DNA from: Larus michahellis
Taxonomy: Eukaryota > Chordata > Aves > Charadriiformes > Laridae
Reading direction: 5' to 3'
Length of the DNA stretch: 64,000 bases
Assembly: GCF_964199755.1 (NCBI RefSeq)
Contig: NC_133896.1
Span: 174,717,092-174,781,091, forward strand
Under the pieces are notes generated by a model. That model was not told where the DNA came from, ran no database searches, and worked only from the letters and a program-made list of their open reading frames with translations. Shown here one piece after another: positions 25,939 through 35,307 of this stretch (positions are counted from its first letter, which is position 1; each line of letters begins with the position of its first letter). The translations under genes and the position numbers were made by a program.

Positions 25939-28039
25939 ATCTTGGGCTGTACCCTTGAGAAAATCAATAGAAAGTGTCTGCGGGTTTTTGTAGTGTGTTA
26001 AATGCAAAGATGCCACTACTTTAATTTCACTTATTAAAGTGCTTTGTGTGTGTGTGTGTGGAGATTAACTGTACTCTACTTAAGTTACTGTTTAGTTAGC
26101 GTTATAACTTTTGCCAAAGAACAATTATATTATCTCTTCCAAAGTTATTTTGTGCCCTTAGATAAGTCTGCCCACTAACTCCAAATACAAGCTGACTTTA
26201 ATGGGGCCGTAAGTGAACTAATTTAACCCACTTAAATCTGGCTGGGCTTCAGAGCCAGCTGGTGTTTTCCTTGCATGGCACAGCTGAGAACTCCTCAGTC
26301 TTCCTCTTGCTCCCTCATAATCTGACACGGCATCTATCCACAGGCTTTTGGCACCCCCTCACCCTCGTTGAATAAATAGTGAGGAGCACTGGTTTTTAAA
26401 CCAACGAGATTATAATAAATGTTGATAGGAGTCAAATTCTGGAGCTTAAAAGGTCTCCCCCTCTGTGTCTTGTGTCTGTGCTTTCCTGGCAAATAAGTTT
26501 AAAGGCATTATTTCTGTAGAAGCCCTGTTGTAACCTGTGACTGTGTTATTATCAGTATTTTTATCCATACTATTATCCTCAGTGATATTTTTAAAACTTC
26601 TGGTATTATTTTTATGTGTGAGTTTTGCAAAAATTCTCTTGAGTATCAAACTAATTTTTAGATATCATTTTCTGATTACAGATAAATATGGAAACATAAA
26701 AAGGGTTCTAGCGGGTGAATAAATTATTCCTTATAAAATGTTTTCATGTTTCTAACTCCATGGCCTAAATTTTAAAATGTCACCAATTATTTTGAATGAG
26801 TTTTTGGAACCCTCACCTGAGTTATAAATGTGCCTGGTTTTGAGAAAACACTACAATCAGAAAGTACTAAGCAATCCCTTGCTGAAAATGTGCCCCTTTT
26901 GAGCTATCTGTCTCAGGCAGAAAATTAAAATTTAGATTCTCAAAACCACAGATTGATATTTGAAAATGTAAGATAAGTATAGAAGAAATCCCATTCCTGC
27001 AGAAATTCTTCATAAAATCGGTTGACTTCTTTGGTGATAGTATTTTACAAGTTCTTAGTGTAATAGTTGCTCAACAAACAAGAAGCTTTGTTGTTATTTT
27101 ACACAAGGCATACTGTTAAGGATTTTAACTAGCAGAAAAGTTTCCCTTGAATATTTTCTATGCATCCTGCTTCCTCCATTCAAAGCTCTGTCCTTTGGTT
27201 TGTTTACATCGTCTTCATTAGATTATACTAATCCACATGTATCTTAGTATATTTATAGGAAATATCATTCCCTCATGGATACCTTTTACTGGTGACAGTA
27301 ATTTCTATTTTTAGTTGAACGACATATTTACTGGGTGCCGGTGCAAGTGCTTAGTTTCAGATTTGTAACACAGACAAGGTTTCTTGAGCCAACAGCTTTA
27401 TGGACATATTACTATGGGTGATAACAAAGGTGTCAAATACTTATACACAAATCGTGTGTATTCTTACATTTCCAAGATTTATATATTTAAAATTCTGCCA
27501 GCTTCACTCCTCAGACTGCGCCTAGGGTGGTTTTTTTTTTTTGAGCTAACCCCTCCGTAAATATATGCCTATATTAAAATAGGCAAATACCAATATCTAA
27601 TTCTCTTTGCAAAATCTGACAGAGATTTAATTTCATTTCATTGCAGGCTAGCCATTACCATGCCCAAAACATTACTATAAATGCCTATCTAGAGCAGAAG
27701 AGTCTCTGTCAGTGGAACTATGTCCCATGAGTATTTTGGGAGAGCCCTCTAGTGGGAAAAGAGGATGGTTTTTGGAAGAGGTTTTTTTTCTGTCACACCG
27801 CATGACTGAAATGCATGATGGGCCTACACTGCAATATGGGGAGAGGAAAGAAGAAAAGGGCGTTTTGCTAGAATAATCAGAAGTTAGATGCAAAAAAAAT
27901 CATTGTAGATCAGGCCAGGTCAGGGTGCTTTATGGAACTGCGTAAAATGTGATTGTCATCTTCCCTGTGTGTGTCTTTATTCCTCTTTTCCTAGAGGAAA
28001 AAAAGACACAAGAAGTTTCTTTTATTAGATGTGCTGCAT
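25939..28039. other. AT-rich intergenic DNA, no gene seen
   Basis: It contains a short (GT)n tract at about 26,045-26,062 and a T run near 27,532-27,542. Nothing else is recognisable. Confidence 0.6.
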
Positions 28040-29105
28040 ATTTTTTATAGAAAAATCCTGCATATCTTTGCATAAACAGCAGGTTTTAAATGCCTTTCAG
28101 TAGTACCCAGCATAATCTTCTCCATAATTTTTACAGGAACTGGGGCCAGACTGACAGGTCTGTGGTTCCCTGGGTCTTCCCTCATGCCGTTTTTTGTAGA
28201 CTGGAGTAACACTGGCCAGTTTCTAGTCAGCAGGGACCTCCCCAGGCTCCCAAGGCCCTTTGTAGCTGATTGAGAGGTGTCCTGCCGTAACATTCAATAA
28301 TTCCTTCAGTACTCTGGGATGAATCCCATCAAACTTGTGATGAGTCTCATCATGAACTTGTGAATATTCAGCTGATACAGCTGGTCCCTCACAATTTCAC
28401 TGCCCACAAAATGACAGTCATTGTTCCCAAACTCATGGTCCTCTGACTCAGGGGACCAAGCACCCTAAGGTTTATCATTAATATTAAGTACTGAGGGGAA
28501 AATAAGCATTAAAAGCATCAGCCTTTTCTTCATCACCATTTGTCAGGTGACCATCTTCATCAAGTATTGATCCAGTATTATACTTAGACCTCCTCTTGCT
28601 ATGAACATACTTAAAAAAGCCCTTTTTTATTGTCTAACACAAAGCTGGCCAGTTACAACTCTAATTGGCTTTGGCGTTTTGTGTTTTCTCCACACACATG
28701 TGAACTACAGCTCTGTGATCTTCCTGTGAAGCCTGACCTTGCTTCCGGAGATCATACAATTTCTTTTTCCGCCTGAGATGCAATAGGAGTTCCCTGTTCA
28801 GCAAAGCTGGTGTTCCACCTGGCTTGCTTGACATAAGACAGCAGGGAACTGCCTGCTTCTGTGTTTTCGGAAGGTGGTTCTAAAAAACTGGCCTGCTGTC
28901 ATGGACCCATAAGTCCTCAAAAGCAGATTCCCAGAGGACACTGCAAACTAGCTCCCTGAGTATCTTTCTCAAACCCCAGGGTAGCAACTCTGCTGTCCTT
29001 TATGTCTTTACACCAAAAATGTTAAACTCAACCATTTTGTGGTTACTGGGGCCAATACACCCACCAACCTTCACATCTCCTATGAGTCCTTCAATATTAT
29101 CAGTT
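28040..29105 (-). repeat. Older CR1-type LINE segment (endonuclease-RT linker and RT start)
   Basis: On the minus strand, about 28,530-28,640 reads GLFKYVHSKRRSKYNTGSIL then DEDGHLTNGDEEKADAFNAY, the conserved linker between the endonuclease and RT of CR1/L2-like ORF2. About 28,100-28,200 reads DPGNHRPVSLAPVPVKIMEK, the RT motif 1 region. Upstream linker sequence (lysine/arginine-rich, about 28,700-28,780) is also discernible. Many stops and indels mark it as an old copy. Its 3' half is missing on the left. Confidence 0.85.
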
Positions 29106-29409
29106 GGGTAGATAAGCAGCCATGGGGAGATAATGAGCAACAGAGCGACTCACCTTGTTGGCCATGTGCAGCCTGAGTGAGGAAAGTGCAACCCTTGTAT
29201 GACATTTTTGTCTTCTTGGACAGTTAAATAGCAGGCAGAGGGAGGTGAAACACAGAGAAAGAGAGAGGAAGAAAAGGATGGTAAGGGATTTCTCCAAATA
29301 CTGAGACTAGCCAGATATACGTTTGCTACTTTATTTCCATAAAGTAACAGTGAGAATCTTTAGGAAGAAGGACATGTGAGGAAATGCTAAGAAGTGGCGC
29401 TGCGGCTTC
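29106..29409. other. Intergenic DNA, no gene seen
   Basis: Transition from AT-rich DNA to the GC-rich island. A purine-rich stretch lies at about 29,240-29,280. Confidence 0.5.
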
Positions 29410-29649
29410 GTGGTGCGCAAGTGAAATCTGCCGTCCAGAGCAGAAGGTCACGGGTGCCTCTCTCCTCGCCTCCGCCGAGGTGGTGCTGGGGCTGCATCGT
29501 GGCCCTGGCAGCCCAGGCGTCAGAGCTCACCCAGGGAACCCAAGCAGCAAAAAGAAATTGGCACCTCCGGGGAGAGAGTCAGAAAGCGCTGATGAAAGCA
29601 TGGAGGCAGGACCAGGCGTGTCTTTGTCTCCCCTTCTACGGGAAGTTCA
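29410..29649 (+). repeat. GC-rich duplicated unit, copy 1
   Basis: Copy 1 of a roughly 240-base unit that recurs 346 bases downstream. Shared words include CCAGAGCAGAAGG, GGTGCCTCTCTCCTCGC, CAGGCGTCAGAGCTCA, AGAGTCAGAAAGCGC and CTTCT-GGGAAGT. Direction is arbitrary. It is probably a local duplication in the flank of the RhoGAP family locus. No protein was recognised in it. Confidence 0.85.
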
Positions 29650-29755
29650 AGGGCCGCTCTCCCAAGGGCAGGCGCATGCGTCCTGCCTGGGGCCACCTCT
29701 GTGCAGCGCGGAAGTGGTGTTTGGTTTAGTGGCCAGCCCAGCCCAAACCGCGACA

Positions 29756-29973
29756 GTGGTGCATGAGCGAGATGTGCCGGCCAGAGCAGAAGGGCACAGG
29801 TGCCTCTCTCCTCGCGCCCGCTGAGGTGGTGCTGAAGGCCAGGCGTCAGAGCTCATCCAGGGAATCCAAGCAGCCAAACTAAATCGGCACCTGCAAGGAC
29901 AGAGTCAGAAAGCGCCGATGAAACCATGGAGGGGGAACAAGCATGACTTTGTCCCCCCTTCTTTGGGAAGTCC
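29756..29973 (+). repeat. GC-rich duplicated unit, copy 2
   Basis: It aligns by eye to copy 1 over its whole length, with one deletion of about 20 bases after GAGGTGGTGCTG and scattered substitutions. The two copies have visibly diverged, so the duplication is not recent. Confidence 0.85.
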
Positions 29974-31137
29974 CATGCAAAAGGGGTAGTTCCTGGCACA
30001 GGAGAGAGGGCCCTTACTGGTGGCGCCTACGGTGATGCTTTGGCCCCTTCTCAACACATGCGATAGCCTGAGGGCACGGCAAGTTGGCAGAGATGCGCGG
30101 TGCCCCTTTGCCGGGCAGCAGGGCTGGGCAGGGAGCCCGCGAGGAACTGTGGTGTGGCCCTTTGCAAAACCTGCGTAGCAGCATCCCTCACCGTCCCTTG
30201 CTAGAAACCCCGGTCTGAAGGCAAAACAGGCTTCTCCTGTATGGTTTGGTTGATTTCTTCTTGCCTCGATTATCTCAGGTGAAATGGGAGCCTTTTAAGA
30301 AGTGCCAACATCCCAGCGTCTACAGCTCCTTGGCACAACTCCGTGCTGTGTCTTTGGGATTCAGACAACACCAGGCAGTGCTAGGATGGTCAGCTGACAT
30401 GAGCGGAAAAGTGGGACTTTGCCTCTTTCTGTTGGTAGTGTGTCAAAGAACTCACACCTGGGAGCCTTGTGACCCTGCTGGGGGATCTGCTCAGCCTTGC
30501 GCCAACATTGCTCCAACGAGTGCCAAATGCAACCTGCCAGGGTTGGGGTGGCTTGTTCCTCCTGATGTGCATGTTCTGCCGAGGGCAGGCGCATGCTTCC
30601 GCTCTGGGGCCACCTCTCTGCACCTCGGGAGTATTTCCCCTGCTCAGAGCAGTGTTCAGAGCTTTGAAAGACGGACAGCCGAGTCTGCTACGCACCTGGG
30701 CTCCTCGTTCTCCTTGCCTGCTTGGATGTGCTCCGTTGCCCGTCCCTTAGAGCTGACTTTTCCGCTTTCTCCTCTTTCTCTCTGGTTGCCCGTCGCTCCC
30801 CTCTTCACAGGATGGTTTTCTCTTTCTGGTTTCTTGTGAGGAGCCGGGCAACCTTTCCATTCAAGAGTATTGTTAGACAGGGAAAGCCGGGATAAACTTG
30901 AACCAATTCTGCTCTTAACCAAAGCCGTCTCATTTTACCTGCTCTCCTGCGACGAGCTCTGCTGGGGTCGGCTTTCTGGCACCACTGGAGGCACCTGCAA
31001 TGGAAATGTGGCAGTTAAGAGGTGGCAAGGACCTACCTGCCCCAGCTCTGAAAGGCAGATCCTTCGCATGGGTTTGCTCCATTCAGCTGAGCCGCTGCTG
31101 TTGGGATCCCCACGCAAAGTGCGATGGCCAACCTGCA
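29974..31137. other. GC-rich DNA with a third partial duplicate, no gene seen
   Basis: At 30,581-30,630 the words GGGCAGGCGCATGC, GGGGCCACCTCT and TGCA repeat a segment from just after copy 1 (about 29,664-29,712). Frames are open on both strands because of high GC, but none has a domain or an exon chain. It lies downstream of the RhoGAP copy's stop codon, so part may be its former 3' UTR. Confidence 0.5.
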
Positions 31138-31389
31138 TCAGCCTTCCTCTGCGCTTTTGCAGAGCTGCAGGCTGCTGCGTGACCTTGTTTGTCCCTGCGG
31201 CGGCAGCAGTCCCACCTTTGGAGGGGGGAGGCTTTTGTTGTCACGCTTTTTGTGGCCCCGACATACCTCTGCTGTTTCTTCTGCCCGTCGTGCTGGCGAC
31301 TCCTCGCCCGATGCCCCAGCAAGGCCAGCCTCCTCCTCCTCAAAGAGTTCCCCATGGTGGTCGATGAGGAACTCCACCAGCTGCGTCAC
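31138..31389 (-). pseudogene. RhoGAP-like copy, last coding exon
   Basis: The acceptor GTGTGCAG precedes it. It encodes VTQLVEFLIDHHGELFEEEE and a basic, Ser/Pro-rich tail of about 63 residues, ending at a stop codon at its 3' edge. VEFLIxxHxELF is the last helix of the RhoGAP fold in this family. Confidence 0.75.
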
Positions 31390-31625
31390 CTGCACACAGC
31401 AAACCATTGGTTTCCACCTAGGTGCCTGAAAAGGGGTCAAACAGCCTCCCCCACCGCAGACCCTTGCTTCTGCGCACAAAGCTGCAGCTGTGCGCAGGGC
31501 TGCTCTTCCCGGCACCTCTTCCCGTCCACCAGCGTTTGCCCAAGAGAGGAGGCAGCCAGGTCCCTGTGAGCTGCAAAGCTCGGGTGGGTCCGGAAGGCTG
31601 TGGGCGGCTGGTAACCAGAGCGTAC

Positions 31626-31820
31626 CTTCTGCGTCACCTGGACCAGCCTGTCCAGGGGCAGCGTGTGCTCCTCGGGTGGGCTGAGGAGGTTTGCCCCACG
31701 CAGATGGCCAGGTTGTGGGCTGTCATCTTGCTGGTGGCCTCGTTCCTGCTGATGTCTTGCAGCAGGGACAGCAGGTGTTTGAGGAGGAGGAGGTTGGCTT
31801 GGGGCAACTTGCTGGCCACT
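31626..31820 (-). pseudogene. RhoGAP-like copy, frameshifted exon
   Basis: It starts in phase with the previous exon (VASKLPQANLLLLKHLLSLL) and keeps frame through MTAHNLAICVG. It then continues one frame over (NLLSPPEEHTLPLDRLVQVT, QK) up to the donor GTACG. The switch is at about 31,690-31,697, where GTGGGGCAAAC replaces the expected GTGGGGCCAAAC. The exon is 195 nt and 196 would restore both splice phases. This supports a single deleted base. Confidence 0.8.
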
Positions 31821-32172
31821 CTGAGGGAAGAGGAACACAATGTTGAGGTAGCCCAGGCTAATCTCCCCCAAGCCCAGGCAAGGGAAGGCTCCCTGGCCAC
31901 GCATGGTCTACAGCAGAAGGACTGCCTTCCCTGAGGTACGGCCACCTCCCTCCCTCCCTCCCTGCCCTCCTGGCTAGAGTCCCTCCATGGAGCAACCCCC
32001 AATGCCTGCGGGAAGTGCTCCAAGGAGAGAAGGGCTTTGCTGTGCCACTTTTCCCCACGGCAGCCAGGGGTGGCTGGCACAGAACACGGCCTTTTCAAGG
32101 AGGCCGTTGCTTTGCAGGCAAGTGCCGGCCTCTGCCAGTCCCTGCGCAGCAGGCAGGCTGCCGGCCACTTAC

Positions 32173-32282
32173 TCTTTCAGTGCCGCCAGCTTCTCCTGCC
32201 TGCTGGTCATCTGCAGGGCGCTCATCCACTGCTCGTAGAGCTGTGCCTCCGGGAGCTTGGAGGGCATCTTCCGGAGGAAGTC
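32173..32282 (-). pseudogene. RhoGAP-like copy, 110-nt exon
   Basis: The acceptor is TTGCAG and the donor GTAAGT. It encodes DFLRKMPSKLPEAQLYEQWM and SALQMTSRQEKLAALK plus two bases. This corresponds to the K-x-[FY]-L-R-x-[IL]-P helix of the RhoGAP fold. Confidence 0.8.
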
Positions 32283-32456
32283 CTGCAATGGCAAGGGCTG
32301 TGGGTGAGGCTTTGAGCACTCCCGCGGGGAGCACAGGCAGCATCCCCGGCACTCTGGCTCACGAGCAGGCAGCCGTGTTTTGTCTCCTGCTCTCACAGGT
32401 GCCCATGGGCAGCGAGAGAGCCAGGAGGTGCCGAGCCCCAGGTCAGCAGGGTTTAC

Positions 32457-32618
32457 CTTCAAGATGACGGCCAGCAGTTCCGCGGGCTGGCTTTCAAGAT
32501 GGACCTCCGCCCCGCTGTCGAGGGCCTCCCTGAGCTCCCGGGAGGCACACTCGCTGGCCGCCAGCTGGAAGATGCCCTCCATGGATGGCCCGTGCTTACG
32601 CAGAAGAGCCAGCAGGTC
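32457..32618 (-). pseudogene. RhoGAP-like copy, arginine-finger exon (Arg replaced by Gln)
   Basis: 162 nt, 54 codons, phase 0 at both ends, acceptor CCGCAG and donor GTAAAC. It encodes DLLALLRKHGPSMEGIFQLA then ASECASRELREALDSGAEVH. In active RhoGAPs the motif is GIFR or GLFR, and the Arg enters the GTPase active site. Here it is Gln, so GAP activity should be lost even if the protein is made. Confidence 0.8.
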
Positions 32619-32855
32619 CTGCGGGACACAGAGGAGGAGAGCTGCTTGGCTGGAGACAGGCCCTGGGGCAGGTGAACCTACCCTAGGGGCAGGAGCAAGC
32701 GTGGGCAGCTCTGCAGCTCTCACTGGGAAAGGAACCATGGGAACATGGGGAGGAACTGGCTTTGTCCCTGAGTCCCACTTGGGCTCCCTCTGCTTGGGCC
32801 AGTGCCTCTGTGGAGGAGCCAGAGGGATGGGCACCCTCTGGCCAGGCATGCTTAC

Positions 32856-33032
32856 CTGGATGGGCTGGGGCAGGGTGCCGTCCTGGCTGCAGAGAGCTGC
32901 CAGGGGCCGGCCAAAGAGAGCCCCGCTGCCGCCAGAGCCCGATGGCTTGGGCTCCTCTGCAGCAGCCGAGGTCCCTCTCTGGGCAAAGGGCCAGGGCAGG
33001 TGCATCCTCCACCTCCTGCGGGTCCCACCTGC
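32856..33032 (-). pseudogene. RhoGAP-like copy, linker and start of the RhoGAP domain
   Basis: It reads GTRRRWRMHLPWPFAQRGTS and, after a Ser/Gly-rich linker, ALFGRPLAALCSQDGTLPQP followed by IQ and the donor GTAAGC. FGxPLxxL is the usual beginning of a RhoGAP domain. The exact acceptor is uncertain: two CAG triplets lie side by side near 33,032. Confidence 0.7.
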
Positions 33033-33492
33033 TGTCAAGGAAAAGAGAGCAAAGAGATGTGGAGGAGAAGCGCCAGGCGAGCACTCCCAGACGCTCTCAG
33101 CTCTGTCCCCTCCGCTGCCCAAATCAAGGGAGAGATGTCCTTTGGGAAGGAGGGGCCCTGGGGGCTCAGCTCTCTCCTGTCGCAGAGCCATGGGGATGGA
33201 CATGCCCGGCAGGAAAGGCGGCAGCAGCAGCCCCGGTGCAGCACGAGTGGCCGCCTGCAGAGGAGAAGGGCCGTCCCGTCCCCACCTTCTCCAAACTCAC
33301 CAGCCGCGTGGCCAAGTCCACCTTGGTGGCCAGAGGGGATGGGAGGTGGCTGCTGCTTGGGACCAGCCTGCAAGAGATGCGCTGCGCTCAGCGGGCAGCG
33401 CTGCAGCAGACAGGGACCCCGGCGAGCTGCATCAGCCCTGGACGTGTGTGAGAGGTGGAGACGGCCGAGACTGCAGCCCGGGCGATCCTCAC

Positions 33493-33546
33493 CTCTGCCT
33501 GGCCCTGGACCAGCCTCTCCAGGCTGCTGGCACGGACTGTCGTCGC
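33493..33546 (-). pseudogene. RhoGAP-like copy, short 18-codon exon
   Basis: 54 nt flanked by CCCAG and GTGAGG, in phase 0 at both ends. It encodes ATTVRASSLERLVQGQAE. It joins in frame to the preceding exon. Confidence 0.65.
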
Positions 33547-33644
33547 CTGGGCAAGGGAAAAAGAGCAGAAGGTGAGAAGCCACGCAGCTGCTGCTGGGCT
33601 GGAGCAGGCTGTGGGGGCAGAGCGGGAACGGGAGGGACACTCAC

Positions 33645-33729
33645 AGGATTGCGGCGTCTCAGCTCCTTCAGCAGGCGCTTGAGGGAGGGCAGCAGGGTGA
33701 CGCGGGCTCCCTCCACTCCTTCTGGTGGC
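33645..33729 (-). pseudogene. RhoGAP-like copy, N-terminal exon
   Basis: The acceptor GCACAG precedes 33,729 and the donor GTGAGT follows 33,645. The frame gives PPEGVEGARV and then TLLPSLKRLLKELRRRNP, a basic amphipathic helix-like stretch. It has no methionine, so the start must lie further upstream and was not identified. Confidence 0.65.
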
Positions 33730-34303
33730 CTGTGCGCAGGGAAAGGGCAGAGAAAGAGCTGTGTGAGACCCAAGCCGCCTTGTCCCTCTCCTGCCCGCCC
33801 GGGGAGCACTCCCAAGCTGCCCCGAAGCAGCCGGGGAGCGTGCGGCGGTGGAGCGGAGAGCAGGGGCAGTGGTGAGGCCGGGGCTGGGCAGGCGTTGGCT
33901 GGACACAGCTGGGCGAAGCAGCTGCGCCAGCTGTGCCCGCTGGAGAGGTGCCCGCAGCCGTGGGGGCACCTCTCCCCAGCTGGGCAGCGGTGTTTCGGCA
34001 CGGTCCGGCTGCACCTGGAGCATCCCCCCGTGCTGTGAGCCCAGCTCTTACCCAGCGTCCTCCTGACAGTGCTTTTTGGAACCGAGAGCCTTTTGTCGGC
34101 AGCCTCACGTGGGCCAGCCGGGCACTGTTGTGACCCCCACAGCTGTGTCCCACGTGAGGATTCCCCTGCCTTGTGAAGATGGGACAAGTGAACTGCTGCC
34201 ACGGCTCCAGGTGAGCTCCCGCCATGGCTCGGGGACACGCCGGCACAGCCGTGCCCCGCAGCAGCCGCCTTGCTCATCATGCCCGATGCCGTCTGCTCCG
34301 CAG

Positions 34304-34453
34304 GGACGACCCGGAGCCCGTGCAGCAGGGCCTGCCTGCCGGAGCAGCACCCGAGCCGCTGCAGCGGCAGCGCGTGCGGGTGACCCAGGGCTGGCGCACG
34401 AGGACCAGGGACCTCCTCCTCTTCCAGGACTCACTGGCCATCGCCAAGGCCAA
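34304..34453 (+). pseudogene. ARHGAP20/TAGAP-like PH-domain exon, opposite strand to the RhoGAP copy
   Basis: A plus-strand 150-nt exon with acceptor CTCCGCAG and donor GTAAGT. It encodes DDPEPVQQGLPAGAAPEPLQ then RQRVRVTQGWRTRTRDLLLF and QDSLAIAKAK. VTQGWRTRTRDLLLFQDSL resembles the second and third PH-domain strands of ARHGAP20-like proteins (R-x-L-F-L-F-N-D-x-L-V-V-A-K). It ends in phase 2. It points away from the minus-strand RhoGAP exons, so it belongs either to a second copy or to a piece of the same gene turned round. Confidence 0.65.
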
Positions 34454-34600
34454 GTAAGTCTGACAGAGCCCAGCTGCCTTTCCTCCCGAAAGCCGGTAAA
34501 GTCAGCTTTCTCGGTAAAGCCGAGTCCAGCATTGTGATGGCATCGATGGCAGAAGAGGGGGGTGGTGTCGGGGGAGGGGCACCGGGGGGCTCTCCCCAGT

Positions 34601-35095
34601 ATAGAATCATAGAATCGTGGAATCATAGGATGATAGAATGGCTTGGGTTGGAAGGGTCCTTAAAGACCATCTAGTTCCAAGCCCCCTGCCATGGGCAGGG
34701 ACACCTCCCACTAGACCAGGCTGCTCAAAGCCCCATCGAGCCTGGTCTTGAACACTTCCGGGGAAGGGGCAGCCCCAACTTTTACTGGGGAAACCCATTC
34801 CAGCGCCTCACCACCCTCACAGTAAAGAATTTCTTCCTAATATCTAATGTAAATTTCCCCTCTCTCAGTTTAAAAACCGTTAGCCCTTGTCCTATTGCTA
34901 CACTCCCTCATAAAGAGTCCCTCCCCATCTCTCCTGTAGGCCCCCTTTAGGTACTGAAATGCCGCCCTATGGTCTCCCCGGTGAGCCTTGTCCAGTTGAA
35001 TAACCCCAACTCTCTCATCCTGTCTTCATAGGAGAGGTGTTCCAGCCCTCTGATCATTCTTCGTGGCCCTCCTCTGGACCATGTGGTTGGCCCTC
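34601..35095 (-). repeat. CR1 LINE, 5'-truncated copy
   Basis: The 3' tail is at 34,601 (ATAGAATCATAGAATCG and variants on the plus strand), followed by 3' UTR and ORF2 C-terminus. The minus strand near 34,985-35,092 reads MIRGLEHLSYEDRMRELGLF. It sits in the presumed intron between the two PH exons, so by itself it need not have broken that gene. Confidence 0.93.
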
Positions 35096-35213
35096 TCTTG
35101 TAGACCCTAGCCTCTAAAACATGGAGGGGTAACTCCAAGACACAGAGTGACCAGAACAGTTGAGTTTCTGAGCACCTTTGAACCTGTATTTTTCGATTCC
35201 TCCTTCCCATCAG

Positions 35214-35307
35214 CACTTGGCATCACCACTTCACCCTGCAAGAGCAAGGCAAGATCATGGTCAGGACCCAAACAGAAGTCTGGACCTTCTTGTCACTCAA
35301 CATTTGA
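35214..35307 (+). pseudogene. Tentative second PH-domain exon ending in a stop
   Basis: A strong acceptor (TTCCTCCTTCCCATCAG) precedes 35,214. In the phase required by the exon at 34,453 it reads TWHHHFTLQEQGKIMVRTQT and EVWTFLSLNI, then TGA at 35,305-35,307. The HF-x-L-x-EQ word and the later W fit the next PH segment of ARHGAP20-like proteins, but the match is short. The stop suggests decay. No later exon was found. Confidence 0.35.

Larger units (their letters stand above)
31138..33729 (-). pseudogene. ARHGAP20/TAGAP-like RhoGAP gene copy, probably a pseudogene
   Basis: A minus-strand exon chain with GT-AG boundaries encodes a RhoGAP-like protein. RhoGAP domains speed GTP hydrolysis on Rho-family GTPases. 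Exons seen are 33,729-33,645 (ARVTLLPSLKRLLKELRRRN), 33,546-33,493 (VRASSLERLVQGQAE), a weaker one ending near 33,328 (LATKVDLATRL), about 33,032-32,856, 32,618-32,457, 32,282-32,173, 31,820-31,626 and 31,389-31,138. The last five span the RhoGAP fold in the right order. Two defects stand out. The arginine finger motif GIFR reads GIFQ, and exon 31,820-31,626 has lost one base near 31,693, shifting the frame after AICVG. No start codon exon, PH or RA domain was found upstream on this strand. The gene family is, to my knowledge, multicopy in birds. A sequencing error could explain the frameshift but not the arginine loss. Confidence 0.75.

Noticed and set aside
32380..34038. A 552-codon open frame on the plus strand, the longest in the window
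   Set aside because: It runs antisense over the RhoGAP exons in very GC-rich DNA, where stops are rare. It is rich in Gly, Arg, Pro and Ala with no domain. The minus-strand exons explain the interval.
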